A stretch of DNA of 64,000 nt from Thermocatellispora tengchongensis (GTDB lineage Bacteria; Actinomycetota; Actinomycetes; Streptosporangiales; Streptosporangiaceae). Each line of letters begins with the position of its first letter. The first letter of the stretch is position 1. The translations under genes were made by a program, and so were the position numbers. The DNA lies in the NCBI RefSeq assembly GCF_014202315.1, contig NZ_JACHGN010000017.1, positions 62,001-126,000 of the forward strand. The letters run 5' to 3'. Below are positions 44,560-54,721 of this stretch, one piece after another. The notes beneath the pieces are model-generated. The model was not told the origin of the DNA, did no database searches, and saw only the letters and a list, made by a program, of their open reading frames with translations.

Positions 44560-44602
44560 GATCGTTTCTCCTCGGCGCGTTACGGGTCTGCGGTCGATCT
44601 GT

Positions 44603-44620
44603 TGTCGAAAACGGTCGACA
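44603..44620. promoter_or_regulatory. Operator copy 1: TGTCGA-N6-TCGACA
   Basis: Perfect 6-bp inverted arms around AAACGG, 44 bp upstream of the TrmB-like start. Same arms and spacing as copy 2 at 44691. Confidence 0.75.
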
Positions 44621-44629
44621 TTCTTTCCG

Positions 44630-44659
44630 TTGACCCATGTCGTGATCTGAATCTCTAAT
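44630..44659 (+). promoter_or_regulatory. Promoter candidate for the nitrilase operon
   Basis: TTGACC (44630-44635), an 18-bp gap and TCTAAT (44654-44659). Operator copy 2 lies 32 bp beyond the -10, where a bound repressor would block transcription. Confidence 0.4.
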
Positions 44660-44690
44660 AACCGACTAAGCGAGATTACCTCGTCGAAGG

Positions 44691-44708
44691 TGTCGAATCT
44701 CATCGACA
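44691..44708. promoter_or_regulatory. Operator copy 2: TGTCGA-N6-TCGACA
   Basis: Perfect 6-bp inverted arms around ATCTCA, 23 bp upstream of the nitrilase start. Confidence 0.75.
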
Positions 44709-44730
44709 GAACGAGCAATGGAAGTAGCCG

Positions 44731-45825
44731 ATGGCGAACGATCGTCTGCCCGTCGTAAGCGTGGCCGCCGTCCAAGCAGCACCGGTGTTCCTCGACCGGG
44801 ACGCCACGCTCGACAAGCTAGAGTCACTGGTCGCGGACGCGGCCGCCCAGGGGGCCGAGTTGGTCGTCTTCGGAGAGACGTTCGTCTCCGGGTTCCCCAT
44901 ATGGGGGTCGGTGCTGCCGCCCGTGGATCAGCATGAGCTTCATCTGCGTCTGTTCGAGTCCTCCATCACCGTGCCCGGGCCTCATGCCCAACGACTCGGC
45001 GACATCGCCGCGCGGCATGGTGTGGTGCTCTCGGTCGGCGTCAACGAGCGCGCCGCCCACAGCCTGGGGCAGGTGTTCAACTCGAACCTGATCTTCGACC
45101 GGCACGGCAGGCTGGTCAATCACCGGCGCAAGCTGGTCGGCACCTGGCACGAGCGGTTGACCTGGTCACATGGGGACGCCCACGACCTGGAACCGGTGGA
45201 CCTCGACGGCTGGTTCCTCGGCGCCCTGATCTGCGGCGAGAACACCAACACCTTGGCCAGGTACACCTTGCTCGCCCAGGGTGAGCGGCTGCACATCGCC
45301 ACCTACCCGCCGGCCTGGCCCTTCGACCAGCGGACCGGCGCTCCGGAGTACGACCTGGCCGAGAGCATCCGGCTGCGGAGCGCGGCTCACAGCTTCGAGG
45401 GCAAGGTCTTCACCGTCGTGGCCGCCACCGCGCTGGACCAGGAGGCCATCGACGCGGTGGCCCAGGGCGATGCGCACATCGAGCAGCAGCTCAGGGCAAC
45501 ACCCGCGGTCTCGATCATCGTCGGTCCCCGTGGCGAGATCATCGCCGGCCCGCCGAAGACCTCCGAGGGCATGGTGACGGCGACCATCGACCTGCACGAG
45601 GAGATCGTCCTGAAGCGTGCTCACGACATCGTCGGCACCTACAACCGGTTCGACATCTTCGACCTGCGCGTCGACAAACGCCGGCGGCCTGCGATCACCA
45701 TGACCGAGACGACTCCCGTGGAGGCCGACCAGCGGTATGAGCCGCCCGCGGCCTCGTCCCTCGACCGCTCGCTCCCTGGCCGCTCGTCCCTTGACCACGA
45801 GGGGAGCGTCTTCGATGTCTTCTGA
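44731..45825 (+). CDS. Nitrilase-family C-N hydrolase
   Basis: The 364-aa enzyme has the Glu-Lys-Cys triad: Glu in VVFGETF (near 50), Lys in HRRKLVGTWHE (near 132) and Cys in LICGENTN (near 170). Length and the PAWPF stretch fit true nitrilases that turn nitriles into acids and ammonia rather than amidases. The C-terminal tail is polar and probably flexible. First gene of an operon with an MFS carrier; its last 11 nt overlap that gene. Confidence 0.9.
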   Translation: MANDRLPVVSVAAVQAAPVFLDRDATLDKLESLVADAAAQGAELVVFGETFVSGFPIWGSVLPPVDQHELHLRLFESSITVPGPHAQRLGDIAARHGVVLSVGVNERAAHSLGQVFNSNLIFDRHGRLVNHRRKLVGTWHERLTWSHGDAHDLEPVDLDGWFLGALICGENTNTLARYTLLAQGERLHIATYPPAWPFDQRTGAPEYDLAESIRLRSAAHSFEGKVFTVVAATALDQEAIDAVAQGDAHIEQQLRATPAVSIIVGPRGEIIAGPPKTSEGMVTATIDLHEEIVLKRAHDIVGTYNRFDIFDLRVDKRRRPAITMTETTPVEADQRYEPPAASSLDRSLPGRSSLDHEGSVFDVF

Positions 45826-47158
45826 GACCCACATCGAAGCCCACGACGCGGCCGACCCACGCCTGGAGAAGAACAACGATCCCGAATACCGGGCGAAGGG
45901 CCGCAAAGCGCTACGCGCGGCGATCGGCGGGTTCTTCGTCGACATGTACGACGTCTACCTGCCGGTGATCGCCCTGGCGCCGGCCATCGCCTATTTCATT
46001 CCGGCCGACGCCTCCGCGACCGAGGCCGCGACGCTGACGGCGCTGATCTTCGCCGTCTCGCTGGTCGGCCGGCCCATCGGCTCCATTGTCTTCGGGGTCC
46101 TCGGCGACCGGGTCGGACGCCGCAAGACGACCGTCTGGGTGGCCGCCGGCTTCACGGTGTGTACCGGGCTCATCGCCCTCCTGCCAGGCTATGCGGACGT
46201 CGGCTGGTGGGCGGCCGGGGCGCTGGTCCTCCTGCGCTTGATCGACGGCATCTTCCTCGGCGGCGAGTACACCGCCGCCAACCCCCTGGCGATGGAGTAC
46301 GCGCCGCGCGATCGGCGCGGACTCTACGGCGCCCTGCTCAACGTCGGCTATCCCGCCGCGCTCGGCTGTATGACGTTGCTGACGATGGGCATCCTGGAGG
46401 TGCTCCCGTCCGGCGACGCGGACGCCGCCTACAGCGTGTGGGGGTGGCGGATTCCGTTCGCCGTCGGGTTCGTGATCTCGGCCATGGTGTTCGTCCACTA
46501 CCTCCGGTCGGTGCCCGAGTCCGAGCTGTGGGCCAAGACCGCCGGTGTCGGCAACCCCCTCGCCGCACTGTTGCGCGGCCGGAACCTGCGTAACTTCGCC
46601 GTCGCCTTCGTGACCTCGACCGGGGCCTGGCTCATCCTCGACGCGACGATCGGCGTCTTCACAGGACACTTCAAGAAGCTGGGCGCCGACCCGGGAACCG
46701 TGAACACGACGGTCCTGATCTCAGCGGTCGCCGGCGTGGCGCTCTTTCCGTTGATCGGTGCCGCCGGCCAACGATTCGGCCGTCGCCACGTCATCATGAC
46801 GATCGCTCTGTTCAACCTCGTCCCAGGCCCCATCGCGTTCGCCTTCGCCATCGGCAACTTCACCTCATCCGCGGCTGTGATCATCGGAGCCTCGATCGCC
46901 ATCGTCGCCGGCCTCACCGTCTTCGCCATGATCACCGCCTACATCATGGAGATGTTCCCCACCGAGGTTCGCTCCTCCGGTTACGGGATCGCTTACAGCC
47001 TTCCGAGCATCATCCCGGCTTTCTACCCCTACTACATGCTGTGGCTCGGCAAGGGGATGAACTACGACCTCACGCCCCTGGTGATCCTGGTGGCCGGTGG
47101 TGCCTTCCTGCTCGTCGGCGCCTACATCAGCAAGGACCTACGCCATGTCCACCTCTGA
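45815..47158 (+). CDS. MFS transporter, metabolite:H+ symporter type
   Basis: The 447-aa protein has twelve predicted spans and the MFS loop motif GVLGDRVGRRKTTVW. A GGEYTAANPLAMEYAPRDRRG stretch is typical of the metabolite:H+ symporter family that imports organic acids. The ATG at 45815 follows GAGGGGAGCG and lies inside the nitrilase gene. It probably imports the nitrile or moves the resulting acid. Confidence 0.9.
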   Translation: MSSETHIEAHDAADPRLEKNNDPEYRAKGRKALRAAIGGFFVDMYDVYLPVIALAPAIAYFIPADASATEAATLTALIFAVSLVGRPIGSIVFGVLGDRVGRRKTTVWVAAGFTVCTGLIALLPGYADVGWWAAGALVLLRLIDGIFLGGEYTAANPLAMEYAPRDRRGLYGALLNVGYPAALGCMTLLTMGILEVLPSGDADAAYSVWGWRIPFAVGFVISAMVFVHYLRSVPESELWAKTAGVGNPLAALLRGRNLRNFAVAFVTSTGAWLILDATIGVFTGHFKKLGADPGTVNTTVLISAVAGVALFPLIGAAGQRFGRRHVIMTIALFNLVPGPIAFAFAIGNFTSSAAVIIGASIAIVAGLTVFAMITAYIMEMFPTEVRSSGYGIAYSLPSIIPAFYPYYMLWLGKGMNYDLTPLVILVAGGAFLLVGAYISKDLRHVHL

Positions 47159-47984
47159 ACACACCCCCGAGCACGTGCCGGTACCGATGACGCCGCGGCG
47201 CCTTCCGTTCGGCGTAGCGGTCCTCGGCGGCCCCACCACCGTGATCGACCTGGCCGGTTTCCGGCTGATCTGCGATCCGACCTTCGACTCTCCCACCGAC
47301 TACGGCTACTTGCGAAAGCTGGCCGGTCCTGCGGCCGACGAGGCGGCCGTCGGCGAGGTCGATGTGGCGTTGGTGAGTCATGACCTGCATCCCGACAACC
47401 TCGACCACGCCGGCCGGGCCTTCGCGCTTCGGGCGCCGGTGGTCCTCGCGCCGGCCACTGCCGCACAGCGCCTCGGCGCGCCCGCGCGACCGCTGGATCC
47501 ATGGGCGACCTGGACGAGTGATGACGGCCGGCTCCGGGTGACGGGTGTTCCTGCCCGGCACGGCCCGGCCGATGGCGAGCTGAACGAGGAGGGCTTCGTC
47601 AACTGCGAGGTCATCGGATTCGTCATCAGCGTCGATCGGCATCCCACGGTCTATGTCAGTGGTGACAACGCCTCACTGGGGATCGTGTACGAGATTCGCG
47701 AGCGCGTCGGAACGATCGACTGCGCGGTCCTGTTCGCCGGATCGGCATCAGTGCCCGCGAAGTTCGGCGGGAGGCCACTGAGCCTCACAGCGGAACGCGC
47801 TGCCGCGGCGGCAGAGGTGCTCGGTTCGTCCCACGTCGTTGTCGCCCACCAAGATGGCTGGGCGCACTTCACCCAGGGATCAGAGGACACCCGCTCCGCG
47901 TTCGCCGCAGCAGGCATAGCCGATCGGCTGTGCACCGCGCCACTGGGGCATTGGTGCACGGCGTCTCCGACGCCCGGTCACTGA
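47145..47984 (+). CDS. MBL-fold metallohydrolase (UlaG-like)
   Basis: The 279-aa metallo-beta-lactamase-fold protein has LVSHDLHPDNLDHAG as a variant of the metal motif, VTGVPARHG and YVSGDNAS. The ATG at 47145 overlaps the transporter gene, so it is co-translated. UlaG-like proteins are lactonases or esterases with varied substrates; a function in the nitrile pathway is inferred from the operon only. The following 47985-48183 has no feature. Confidence 0.82.
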   Translation: MSTSEHTPEHVPVPMTPRRLPFGVAVLGGPTTVIDLAGFRLICDPTFDSPTDYGYLRKLAGPAADEAAVGEVDVALVSHDLHPDNLDHAGRAFALRAPVVLAPATAAQRLGAPARPLDPWATWTSDDGRLRVTGVPARHGPADGELNEEGFVNCEVIGFVISVDRHPTVYVSGDNASLGIVYEIRERVGTIDCAVLFAGSASVPAKFGGRPLSLTAERAAAAAEVLGSSHVVVAHQDGWAHFTQGSEDTRSAFAAAGIADRLCTAPLGHWCTASPTPGH

Positions 47985-48183
47985 AGCAGCGATGCCGCGG
48001 AGGATGCCGAGAACGATCCGGCGGCTCCGTCGCGGACCGGTCGCGGCCACCGCGGCCGTGCCACACCTCATCTCGCGTTCTCTCCTGGCTGGTGGTGTGC
48101 TCTGCTCGGGTGCCGACGGCCCGCGTGCGCTCATCCGATCCCTTCCAACGTCGCCGGCGCATGGCGATGACCTTCCCGGGGTG

Positions 48184-50190
48184 TCACAGGAGGGCCTCGA
48201 TGGTGATGGGCAGGTCGCGGACGCGGCGGCCGGTGGCGTGGAAGACGGCGTTGGCGATCGCGGGTGCCACGCCGACGATCACGACCTCGGCCAGGCCCTT
48301 GACGCCGATGGGGTCGGCTTGGCGGTCCTCGCCGTCCAGCTAGACGGCGGCCACGTCGGGGACGTCGGCGTTGGTGGGGACGAGGTAGTCGGCCAGGTTG
48401 GCGTTGACGATGCGGCCGTCGCGGGGGTCGGTGACGGTGTGCTCCAGCAGGGCCATGCCGATGCCGCCGACCAGGCCGCCGATCGCCTGGCTCTCGGCGA
48501 GCTTGGGGTTGATGACGCGGCCGGCGTCGTAGACGCCGAGCACCCGGCGCACGCGGATCAGGCCGAGCCGTTCGTCCACGGCGACCTGGGCGAACACCGC
48601 GCCGTAGGCGTGGGTGGAGAAGCGTTCGGTCTCCTGGCCGGGGGTGTAGCCGCCGCGCGCCTCCAGGTGGGGGCGGCCGGTACGGGCCAGCAACTGCTGG
48701 TAGGTCTCGCCGCGGCCGGGGTCGCCGTGCAGGTGCAGGCGGCCGTTCTCTACGACGATGTCGTCGGCGGCGGCGCCGTGCAGGGGTGAGCCGGGGTCTT
48801 CGATGGCGAGCCGGACGGCCTGCTGCCGGAGCCTGGCGCAGGTGCCGGCGACGGCGGAGCCGACGCTGGCCATGGTCATGGAGCCGCCGTGGGGCGGGGC
48901 GGGCGGCATGGTGGAGTCGCCGAGCTGGAAGCGCACCCGGGACACCGGGAGGCCGAGGGCGTCGGCGGCGACCTGGGTCATGGAGGTGTAGGTGCCGGGT
49001 CCCATGTCGGAGGTGGCGGACTGGACGGTGGCGGTGCCGTCGGGGGCGAGCCTGGCCGGCGCCTGGGCGGGGGCGCGGGCGGTGTGGTAGGTGGCCACGG
49101 CGACCCCGGTGCCGACCAGCCAGTCGCCGTCGAGCGGGGCTCGGGGTTGCGGTCGTCCCAGCCGACGATGTCGGCGCCGGTGCGCAGGCACTCGCGCAGT
49201 CGCCGGGTGGAGAACGGGGCTCCGGTTCCTGGGTCCTGGTCGGGTTCGTTGCGCAGGCGCAGCTCGATCGGGTCGATGCCGGCTTCGTGGGCGAGTTCGT
49301 CCATGGCGCATTCGATCGCGTAGGCGGCGGTGGCCGCTCCGGGGCCGCGCATCCAGGTGGGGGTGTTGATGTCCAGCGGGATCGAGCGGTAGGTCTGGCG
49401 GACGTTGGGGGTGGTGTACACCATCTGCCCCTGGGTCAGCAGCGCCTCGCGGTAGTCCTCGTAGGTGGAGGTCTCGGCGCGGATGTCGTGCACGGCGGCG
49501 GTGAGCCGGCCGCGCTCGTCGGCGCCCAGGGTCAGCTTGTACTCGGTGACCGGGCGAAAGCCCGTCCCGGTGTACATCTGCTCGCGGGTGAGCACGACCT
49601 TGACCGGGCGGCGTACCTGGCTGGCGGCCAGCGCGGCGATCGTGACGTGCGGCCAGGCGCGCAGAGCGCTGCCGAACGCCCCGCCGACGAACGGCGAGAT
49701 GACGCGGACCGACTGCTCGTCGATGCCGAACACGGAGGCCAGGGCGGCGCGGGTGCCCTGCACCATCTGGGTCTTGTCCCACACGGTGAGCCGGTCGCCG
49801 TCCCAGCGCGCGAGGGTGGCGTGCGGCTCCATCGAGTTGTGGTGCTCGCGCTGGAGCCGGTACGTCCGGTCGATGCGGCTGCGCGCCTGGCGTAGTGCCA
49901 CCTCGACGTCGCCCCGCGGGTAATTCTCGGGTTGGTCGGGGTTTCCGGCTGAAGAGGACATGTCAGTCGCGGGCCGTTCGCCGGCGTAGGCGACCTTGAC
50001 CAGGCTCGCCGCATGCTGGGCGGCCTCCAGGGTTTCGGCCACCGCGACCGCGACCGGCTGGCCGCGAGCGCGGACGGAAGGAGGCCGGCCACCACACCAC
50101 CGGCAGCGGTCACCGACAGGAAACCTCGCCGGACACCCCCGGCGGCGCCTGCCCGTCGTGGCGGTCTTCGTCTGGGAGGTTGTCGGACAT
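48184..50190 (-). pseudogene. Molybdenum hydroxylase large subunit, multiply broken
   Basis: From ATG 50190 a start is followed one frame over by a twin-arginine signal (VRRGFLSVTAAGG). The sequence then jumps into the middle of a xanthine-dehydrogenase-type molybdopterin subunit (PVAVAVAETLEAAQHAASLV, FVGGAFGSALRAWPHV). A frameshift near 49140 precedes DGDWLVGTGVAVATYHTAR. A TAG near 48340 replaces an expected Tyr before the normal end VVIVGVAPAIANAVFHATGR. The N-terminal 100 or so residues are missing. No small or FAD subunit is nearby. Confidence 0.85.
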
Positions 50191-50321
50191 GAATTCCTCA
50201 CTTTCCTTTGGACCGGCGGGAGGATCGGAAAGGAGCGACGCTGTGGGGCGACACCAGGACGCACCGCCCCATCGCTGGTCGCACCCGGCGGGCTCGGAGC
50301 CGGGCAGGCACGGCCTGGTGA

Positions 50322-50660
50322 TCAGAGGAGGTTCTTGGTGAAGAACTCCTCCAGCTTGTCGAACGGGATCAGATCGGTCTTGTCGTACAGATCGACGTGG
50401 CCGGCGTTCGGGACGACGTGAAGCTCTTTCGGCTCTGCCGCCTGCTCGTAGGCGTCCTCGCTGAAATACCGCGAGTGGGCGTGCTCTCCCACGCGCTGAT
50501 CAGGAATCCGCCGCTGCCGCACATGCCGATTCCGCCGATGCGCTGCCTGTCGACGAAGGGGCGCGTGCCGAGGTAGTCCACGGCTGCGCTGAAGTCCTCG
50601 ACGAACACCTCAGGAGAGGACGGGTGGCGCGGCCGGCCGCCGCTGTAGCCGCTCGGCGCT
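50322..50660 (-). pseudogene. Alpha/beta hydrolase with internal deletion
   Basis: SGGRPRHPSSPEVFVEDF and IGGIGMCGSGGFLISAWE (nucleophile-elbow region) are joined directly, with a frame change, to GEHAHSRYFSEDAYEQ and VVPNAGHVDLYDK (His region). About 150 middle residues and the N-terminus are missing. It resembles dienelactone-hydrolase-like proteins. 50661-50778 shows nothing. Confidence 0.7.
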
Positions 50661-50778
50661 CGTCATCGGCGCCCCCTACGGCGGAACCGGCGTGCGGGTG
50701 ACGTCGTCGTCCAGATCGAATTGCGTGTCGGCGCCGAGATCGCCGCGTTCGGGCCGGGCGCCCAGCGGCCGTGGCCGG

Positions 50779-51801
50779 TCAGGGGCGAAGCAGGGTCTTG
50801 ATGGCGCGGCGCTCGTCCATCGCCTTGTAGCCCTCGGCCGCCTGGTCCAGCGGCAGGGTCAGGTCGAAGACCTTGCCCGGGTCGATGGCGCGGTCGCAGA
50901 TCAGCTCGATCAGCTTCGGCAGATACCGGCGGACGGGAGCGGGGCCGCCGTGCAGGTGCACCAGGGAGTCGAACATGAGGTCACCGGGCAGTGCGACGTC
51001 ATGGGCGACGCCGACGAAGCCGACATGCCCGCCGGGCCGGGTGGAGCGGATGGCCTGCAGCATCGACTCCTGGGTCCCGACGGCCTCCAGGACGCTGTGT
51101 GCGCCGAGCCCGTTCGTCAGCTCCTTGATCACGGCCACGCCGTCGTCGCCGCGCTCGGTGACGATGTCGGTGGCGCCGAACCGGCGGGCCAGCTCCTGCC
51201 GGGGCGCGTGCCGGCTCATCGCGATGATGCGTTCGGCACCGAGCTGCTTGGCGGCCAGTACGCCGCACAGTCCGACGGCGCCGTCGCCGACGACGGCGAC
51301 GGTCTTGCCCGGCCCGGCTTCGGCGGCGACGGCGGCGAACCAGCCGGTGCCCAGCACGTCGGAGGCGGCCAGCAGGCTCGGCACCAGATCGGCGTCCGGC
51401 ATGCCGGGGGTGGCCACCAGCGTGCCGTCGGCGAGCGGAATCCGTGCGAACTGGGACTGCGTGCCGATGGTGCCCATCAGCACGCGTTGGACGCACGCGC
51501 ACTGGTAGCCGGATCGGCAGATCTCGCAGGTGTTGTCAGAAGCCCAGAACGAGCCGACCACGAACTGGCCCGGCCTGACCGTGGTGACCTCGCTGCCGAC
51601 CTCTTCGACGACGCCGGCGTACTCGTGGCCCATCGGCATCGGCCCGTCCGGCTTGTCCACACCGCGGTAGGGCCACAGGTCCGAGCCGCAGATGCAGGTG
51701 GCCGTCAGGCGGATGATCGCGTCGGTGGGCTCGATGATCTGCGGGTCCGGGCGGTCCTCGACGCGGACGTCGCCCGGCGCGTGCAGCACTGCTCCACGCA
51801 T
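50779..51801 (-). CDS. Zinc-dependent alcohol dehydrogenase
   Basis: The 340-aa medium-chain dehydrogenase has catalytic zinc residues in ATCICGSDLWPYRG and GHEYAGVVEEVG and a structural-zinc-like Cys group (CEICRSGYQCAC, three Cys where four are usual). The Rossmann motif is VVGDGAVGLCG. The ATG at 51801 has AAGGAG upstream. It is divergent from an XRE regulator. The substrate is unknown. Confidence 0.92.
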   Translation of the reverse strand: MRGAVLHAPGDVRVEDRPDPQIIEPTDAIIRLTATCICGSDLWPYRGVDKPDGPMPMGHEYAGVVEEVGSEVTTVRPGQFVVGSFWASDNTCEICRSGYQCACVQRVLMGTIGTQSQFARIPLADGTLVATPGMPDADLVPSLLAASDVLGTGWFAAVAAEAGPGKTVAVVGDGAVGLCGVLAAKQLGAERIIAMSRHAPRQELARRFGATDIVTERGDDGVAVIKELTNGLGAHSVLEAVGTQESMLQAIRSTRPGGHVGFVGVAHDVALPGDLMFDSLVHLHGGPAPVRRYLPKLIELICDRAIDPGKVFDLTLPLDQAAEGYKAMDERRAIKTLLRP

Positions 51802-52060
51802 GGGTGGTAACTCCTTCGATATGGGTTTCAGCGGGATCGGCCCGCTTCTCCCGGACGTGAACCACCTCAGGCGGGACGACGTCCGCGAGCGAAGCCGGAT
51901 TCCTGTTGATCTCGCCGGCGACGGCGGTGCCCGTCCGGGAACGGACATGCCATCACTTCGTGTGACATCGCCCAGGAAACCGGGTTCATCGCACGCGCGG
52001 GAGGTCGCGTTTATCGGGGGGACAATCTCCACCCCCTTACGCCCCAGGGCGCTGTCTACA

Positions 52061-52987
52061 GTGAGAAAGGTGGACAACCGCGATGAGATCCGCCACTTCC
52101 TGGCCAGCCGGCGCGCCAGGATCAGCCCGCAGCAGGCCGGGCTGGCCCTCGGCGGCCGTCGCCGGGTGCCCGGCCTGCGCCGCGAGGAGGTCGCCGTCCT
52201 GGCCGGCGTGAGCACCGACTGGTACACCCGCCTGGAGAAGGGCCACATCAACGGCGTCTCCACCGACGTCCTGAACGCCGTCGCCCGCGCCCTGCAGCTC
52301 GACGACGCCGAACGCGCCCACCTGTTCGACCTGGCCCGCGCCGCGGCCACCGGCCCCAGCCCCCGCCGCGTCCGCAAGGTGCGCCCCGGCCTGCAGCGCA
52401 TGCTGGACGCCATGACCGACGCGCCCGCCATCATCCGCAACGGCCGGATGGACATCGTGGCCGCCAACCGCCTGGGCTACGCCATGTACTGGCCGGTCTT
52501 CCACTCACACATCCCCACCCCCGGCCGCGGCCCGCGCCCGGACACCGCTCGCCCCCAGCCGGCCAACATCGCGCGCTTCCAGTTCCTCGACCCGGCCGGG
52601 CCGGACTTCTTCCCCGACTGGGACACCGCCGCCGACATCACCGTCGCCCTGCTGCGCACCGAGGCCGGACGCGACCCCTACAACAAGGAGCTCACCCAGC
52701 TGATCGGGGAGCTGTCCACCCGCAGCGACGACTTCCGCGGCCGCTGGGCCCAGCACAACGTCCGCCTGCACCACACCGGCACCAAGGCGTACCACCACCC
52801 GGCCGTCGGCGACCTGGTCCTCGACTACGAGTCCATGGACCTGCACGCCGACCCCGGCCTGAACCTGACCGTCTACACCGCCACCCCCGACACCCCCTCC
52901 TCGGATGCCCTGCGCCTGCTCGCCAGCTGGGCCGCCACCCTCGACCAGCCCGCCCAGCCACACGACGCGGACGCTCAGCGCAGGTGA
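52061..52987 (+). CDS. XRE regulator of the MmyB type
   Basis: The 308-aa protein has a helix-turn-helix at about 10-85 with the family GLRREEVAVLAGVSTDWYTR and a C-terminal MmyB-like ligand domain (about 110-290; RNGRMDIVAANRLGYAMY). Adjacent GTG codons at 52061 and 52070 are possible starts. It lies opposite the alcohol dehydrogenase, the usual arrangement for this family, and probably controls it. Confidence 0.9.
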   Translation: MRKVDNRDEIRHFLASRRARISPQQAGLALGGRRRVPGLRREEVAVLAGVSTDWYTRLEKGHINGVSTDVLNAVARALQLDDAERAHLFDLARAAATGPSPRRVRKVRPGLQRMLDAMTDAPAIIRNGRMDIVAANRLGYAMYWPVFHSHIPTPGRGPRPDTARPQPANIARFQFLDPAGPDFFPDWDTAADITVALLRTEAGRDPYNKELTQLIGELSTRSDDFRGRWAQHNVRLHHTGTKAYHHPAVGDLVLDYESMDLHADPGLNLTVYTATPDTPSSDALRLLASWAATLDQPAQPHDADAQRR

Positions 52988-53301
52988 CGATTCAAAGGCC
53001 GTCTTCATAACCCACTGCCCGGGACGTGCGATGAGTCCCGACCTGGTGTCCCTCGGTCCGGGTGTGGGGCAGAGTCGCCTCGACCTGATCGCCATCGCCG
53101 AGCGTTTCGAGGACCTGGACCCCGTTCCGGGCCATGCCTGCCCCGCTCACCATCGTCGCCATGTCGCGTTCCAGTACCGGACGCCCGAGGTTCATCCCAG
53201 CGTTCCTTGAGAAATACGAGCAGCCCCTCGTAATCTGATCACGTCCTCAAATGCGACCACTTGCTCGTATTTTGCCTCCAAGAAGAAGCAGGGATGCCAG
53301 G
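52988..53301. other. Gap without recognisable gene
   Basis: No ORF with family features in this 314-bp stretch. It contains the upstream region of the secreted protein gene; I see no clear promoter. Confidence 0.4.
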
Positions 53302-53733
53302 ATGAAGAAGCGCAGCGTGCTCAGCAGCGTGCTCATGGCCGCCGCCCTCGCGTTCACCGGCCTGACGGTGATGGCCACGCCCGCCCAGGCGAGCCAGGCC
53401 GAGGCTCAGCGGATTTGCGGCAGCGGCTACCAGTTCCTCAAGTACATGGGCACCGAGAAGTCGATCGGTGCGTACCTGTTCTACAACTCCGCCAACGGCA
53501 ACAACTGCGCGGTCGGGATGCACCAGTACACGGCCGTGGGAGTGCGGACGAAGACGAACGTCTGGATCCAGCGCCAGTCCGACCTCAGGAAGGTGATCGA
53601 CGAGGGCAGCTACGCCTACTACGCCGGGCCCGTCTACCTCTACGCTCGCAACACCTGCGTGAAGTACGGCGCCTACATCGACTACAACGGCGGAGAAACG
53701 ACCGGCATCAACTACTGGTACTTCTGCGGCTGA
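53302..53733 (+). CDS. Secreted protein resembling spore-associated protein A
   Basis: The 143-aa protein has a Sec signal (MKKRSVLSSVLMAAALAFTG, cleavage likely after AQA near 31). The mature part of about 112 residues has four Cys (CGSGY, NNCAVG, NTCVKYG and the final FCG) and the stretch YYAGPVYLYAR. From memory this matches spore-associated protein A of streptomycetes. Two disulfides are likely. The role is not established. It is monocistronic and ends with a strong hairpin. Confidence 0.75.
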   Translation: MKKRSVLSSVLMAAALAFTGLTVMATPAQASQAEAQRICGSGYQFLKYMGTEKSIGAYLFYNSANGNNCAVGMHQYTAVGVRTKTNVWIQRQSDLRKVIDEGSYAYYAGPVYLYARNTCVKYGAYIDYNGGETTGINYWYFCG

Positions 53734-53736
53734 GCC

Positions 53737-53778
53737 CACCTGGCCGGGGCGCTCGGGGGTGAAGTGGGCGGCCAGGTG
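53737..53778 (+). terminator. Terminator hairpin after the secreted protein gene
   Basis: Perfect 10-bp stem CACCTGGCCG / CGGCCAGGTG with a 22-nt loop, directly after the stop. Confidence 0.6.
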
Positions 53779-54345
53779 ATGGGCGCCCACCCCCCGTCCC
53801 GGCCGGCCGACGTGAGTGTTCGCTCGTGCATTCCCCGGCGAACACTCGCGTCCTGATACGCCGAGCCGCCGACCGCTCACTTCGCCCTGGTCAGCCCAGG
53901 CCCTGGCCTCTTACGAGGCCACCGGACCCGGCCTGTCGCCACGATCACCACCAAGGATCCCGCCACGAATCCGGCCTGCACGCTGAACCGCCCGGCGGGC
54001 GACGCGACCGGGCAGACCGCCCTGGGGCAGTCGTTGCAGAGCGGGAACGGGTGCCTGCAGTTCGCCCGGCTGGCCGGCGAGCCGATCAAGCAGTCGATCA
54101 GCCCGGAGCCTCCCTCTCCTCCGTCGGCCACATCTGGGGACCCACGGCGAACTGGTGCGACTACTGGCGCCCGCCCACCACGCCACCAGGCTGCGCCGGC
54201 TGACCCACCCTGGAACTCCTCGACGCTGAACGTCACCTTCACGCTGTGCGGGCGGCCCGGCGAGGTGTACGCCCGAGGCCGAGCCGGCTTCGGCACGGCT
54301 CGGTCCGCTGGGTCCATCGGCACCGACGGGACTGTGGGTCCAGAA
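53779..54345. other. Decayed sequence
   Basis: No intact gene. A plus-strand stretch (ACTLNRPAGDATGQTALGQS near 53973) looks protein-like but matches no family I know. Confidence 0.35.
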
Positions 54346-54665
54346 CCGAGGCGCTGGTGGAGGTGATGCGGGCCACCGGCCAGGTACGCCGGATCGGGGT
54401 GCATCTCAACCAGGCGGTGGCCGCGCTGAACGCCGCCGGGCAGATGGGCGGAGACCTGATTCCGTACGCATCCGTGTGCATCCGTACCGTCCGGAAGCTG
54501 GACGACCTTGGCGGATGCGATCAGAGGACGGCTCGGATGATCGGGAAGGTGACGCGGGGCGGCCGGGTGATGGGGCTGCTGTACTACCTGTACGGCCCCG
54601 GCCGCGCGAATGAGCACGTCAACCCGCATCTGGCGGCCGGATGGCGGCATCCCGGGTGCCGCCGC
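54346..54665 (+). pseudogene. MobC tail fused to relaxase start (mobilisation relic)
   Basis: EVMRATGQVRRIGVHLNQAV and AALNAAGQMGGDLIPYA match the C-terminal part of MobC mobilisation proteins. In the same frame MIGKVTRGGRVMGLLYYLYG and PGRANEHVNPHLAAGWRHP match the start of relaxases of actinomycete mobilisable elements. The relaxase breaks off after about 40 residues. This is the scar of an integrated mobile element. Confidence 0.75.
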
Positions 54666-54721
54666 CCGGCCGGGCCTGATCGGCCGGGGCTTCACTCCCA
54701 TCCGGCCGCCTTGGACATCCG

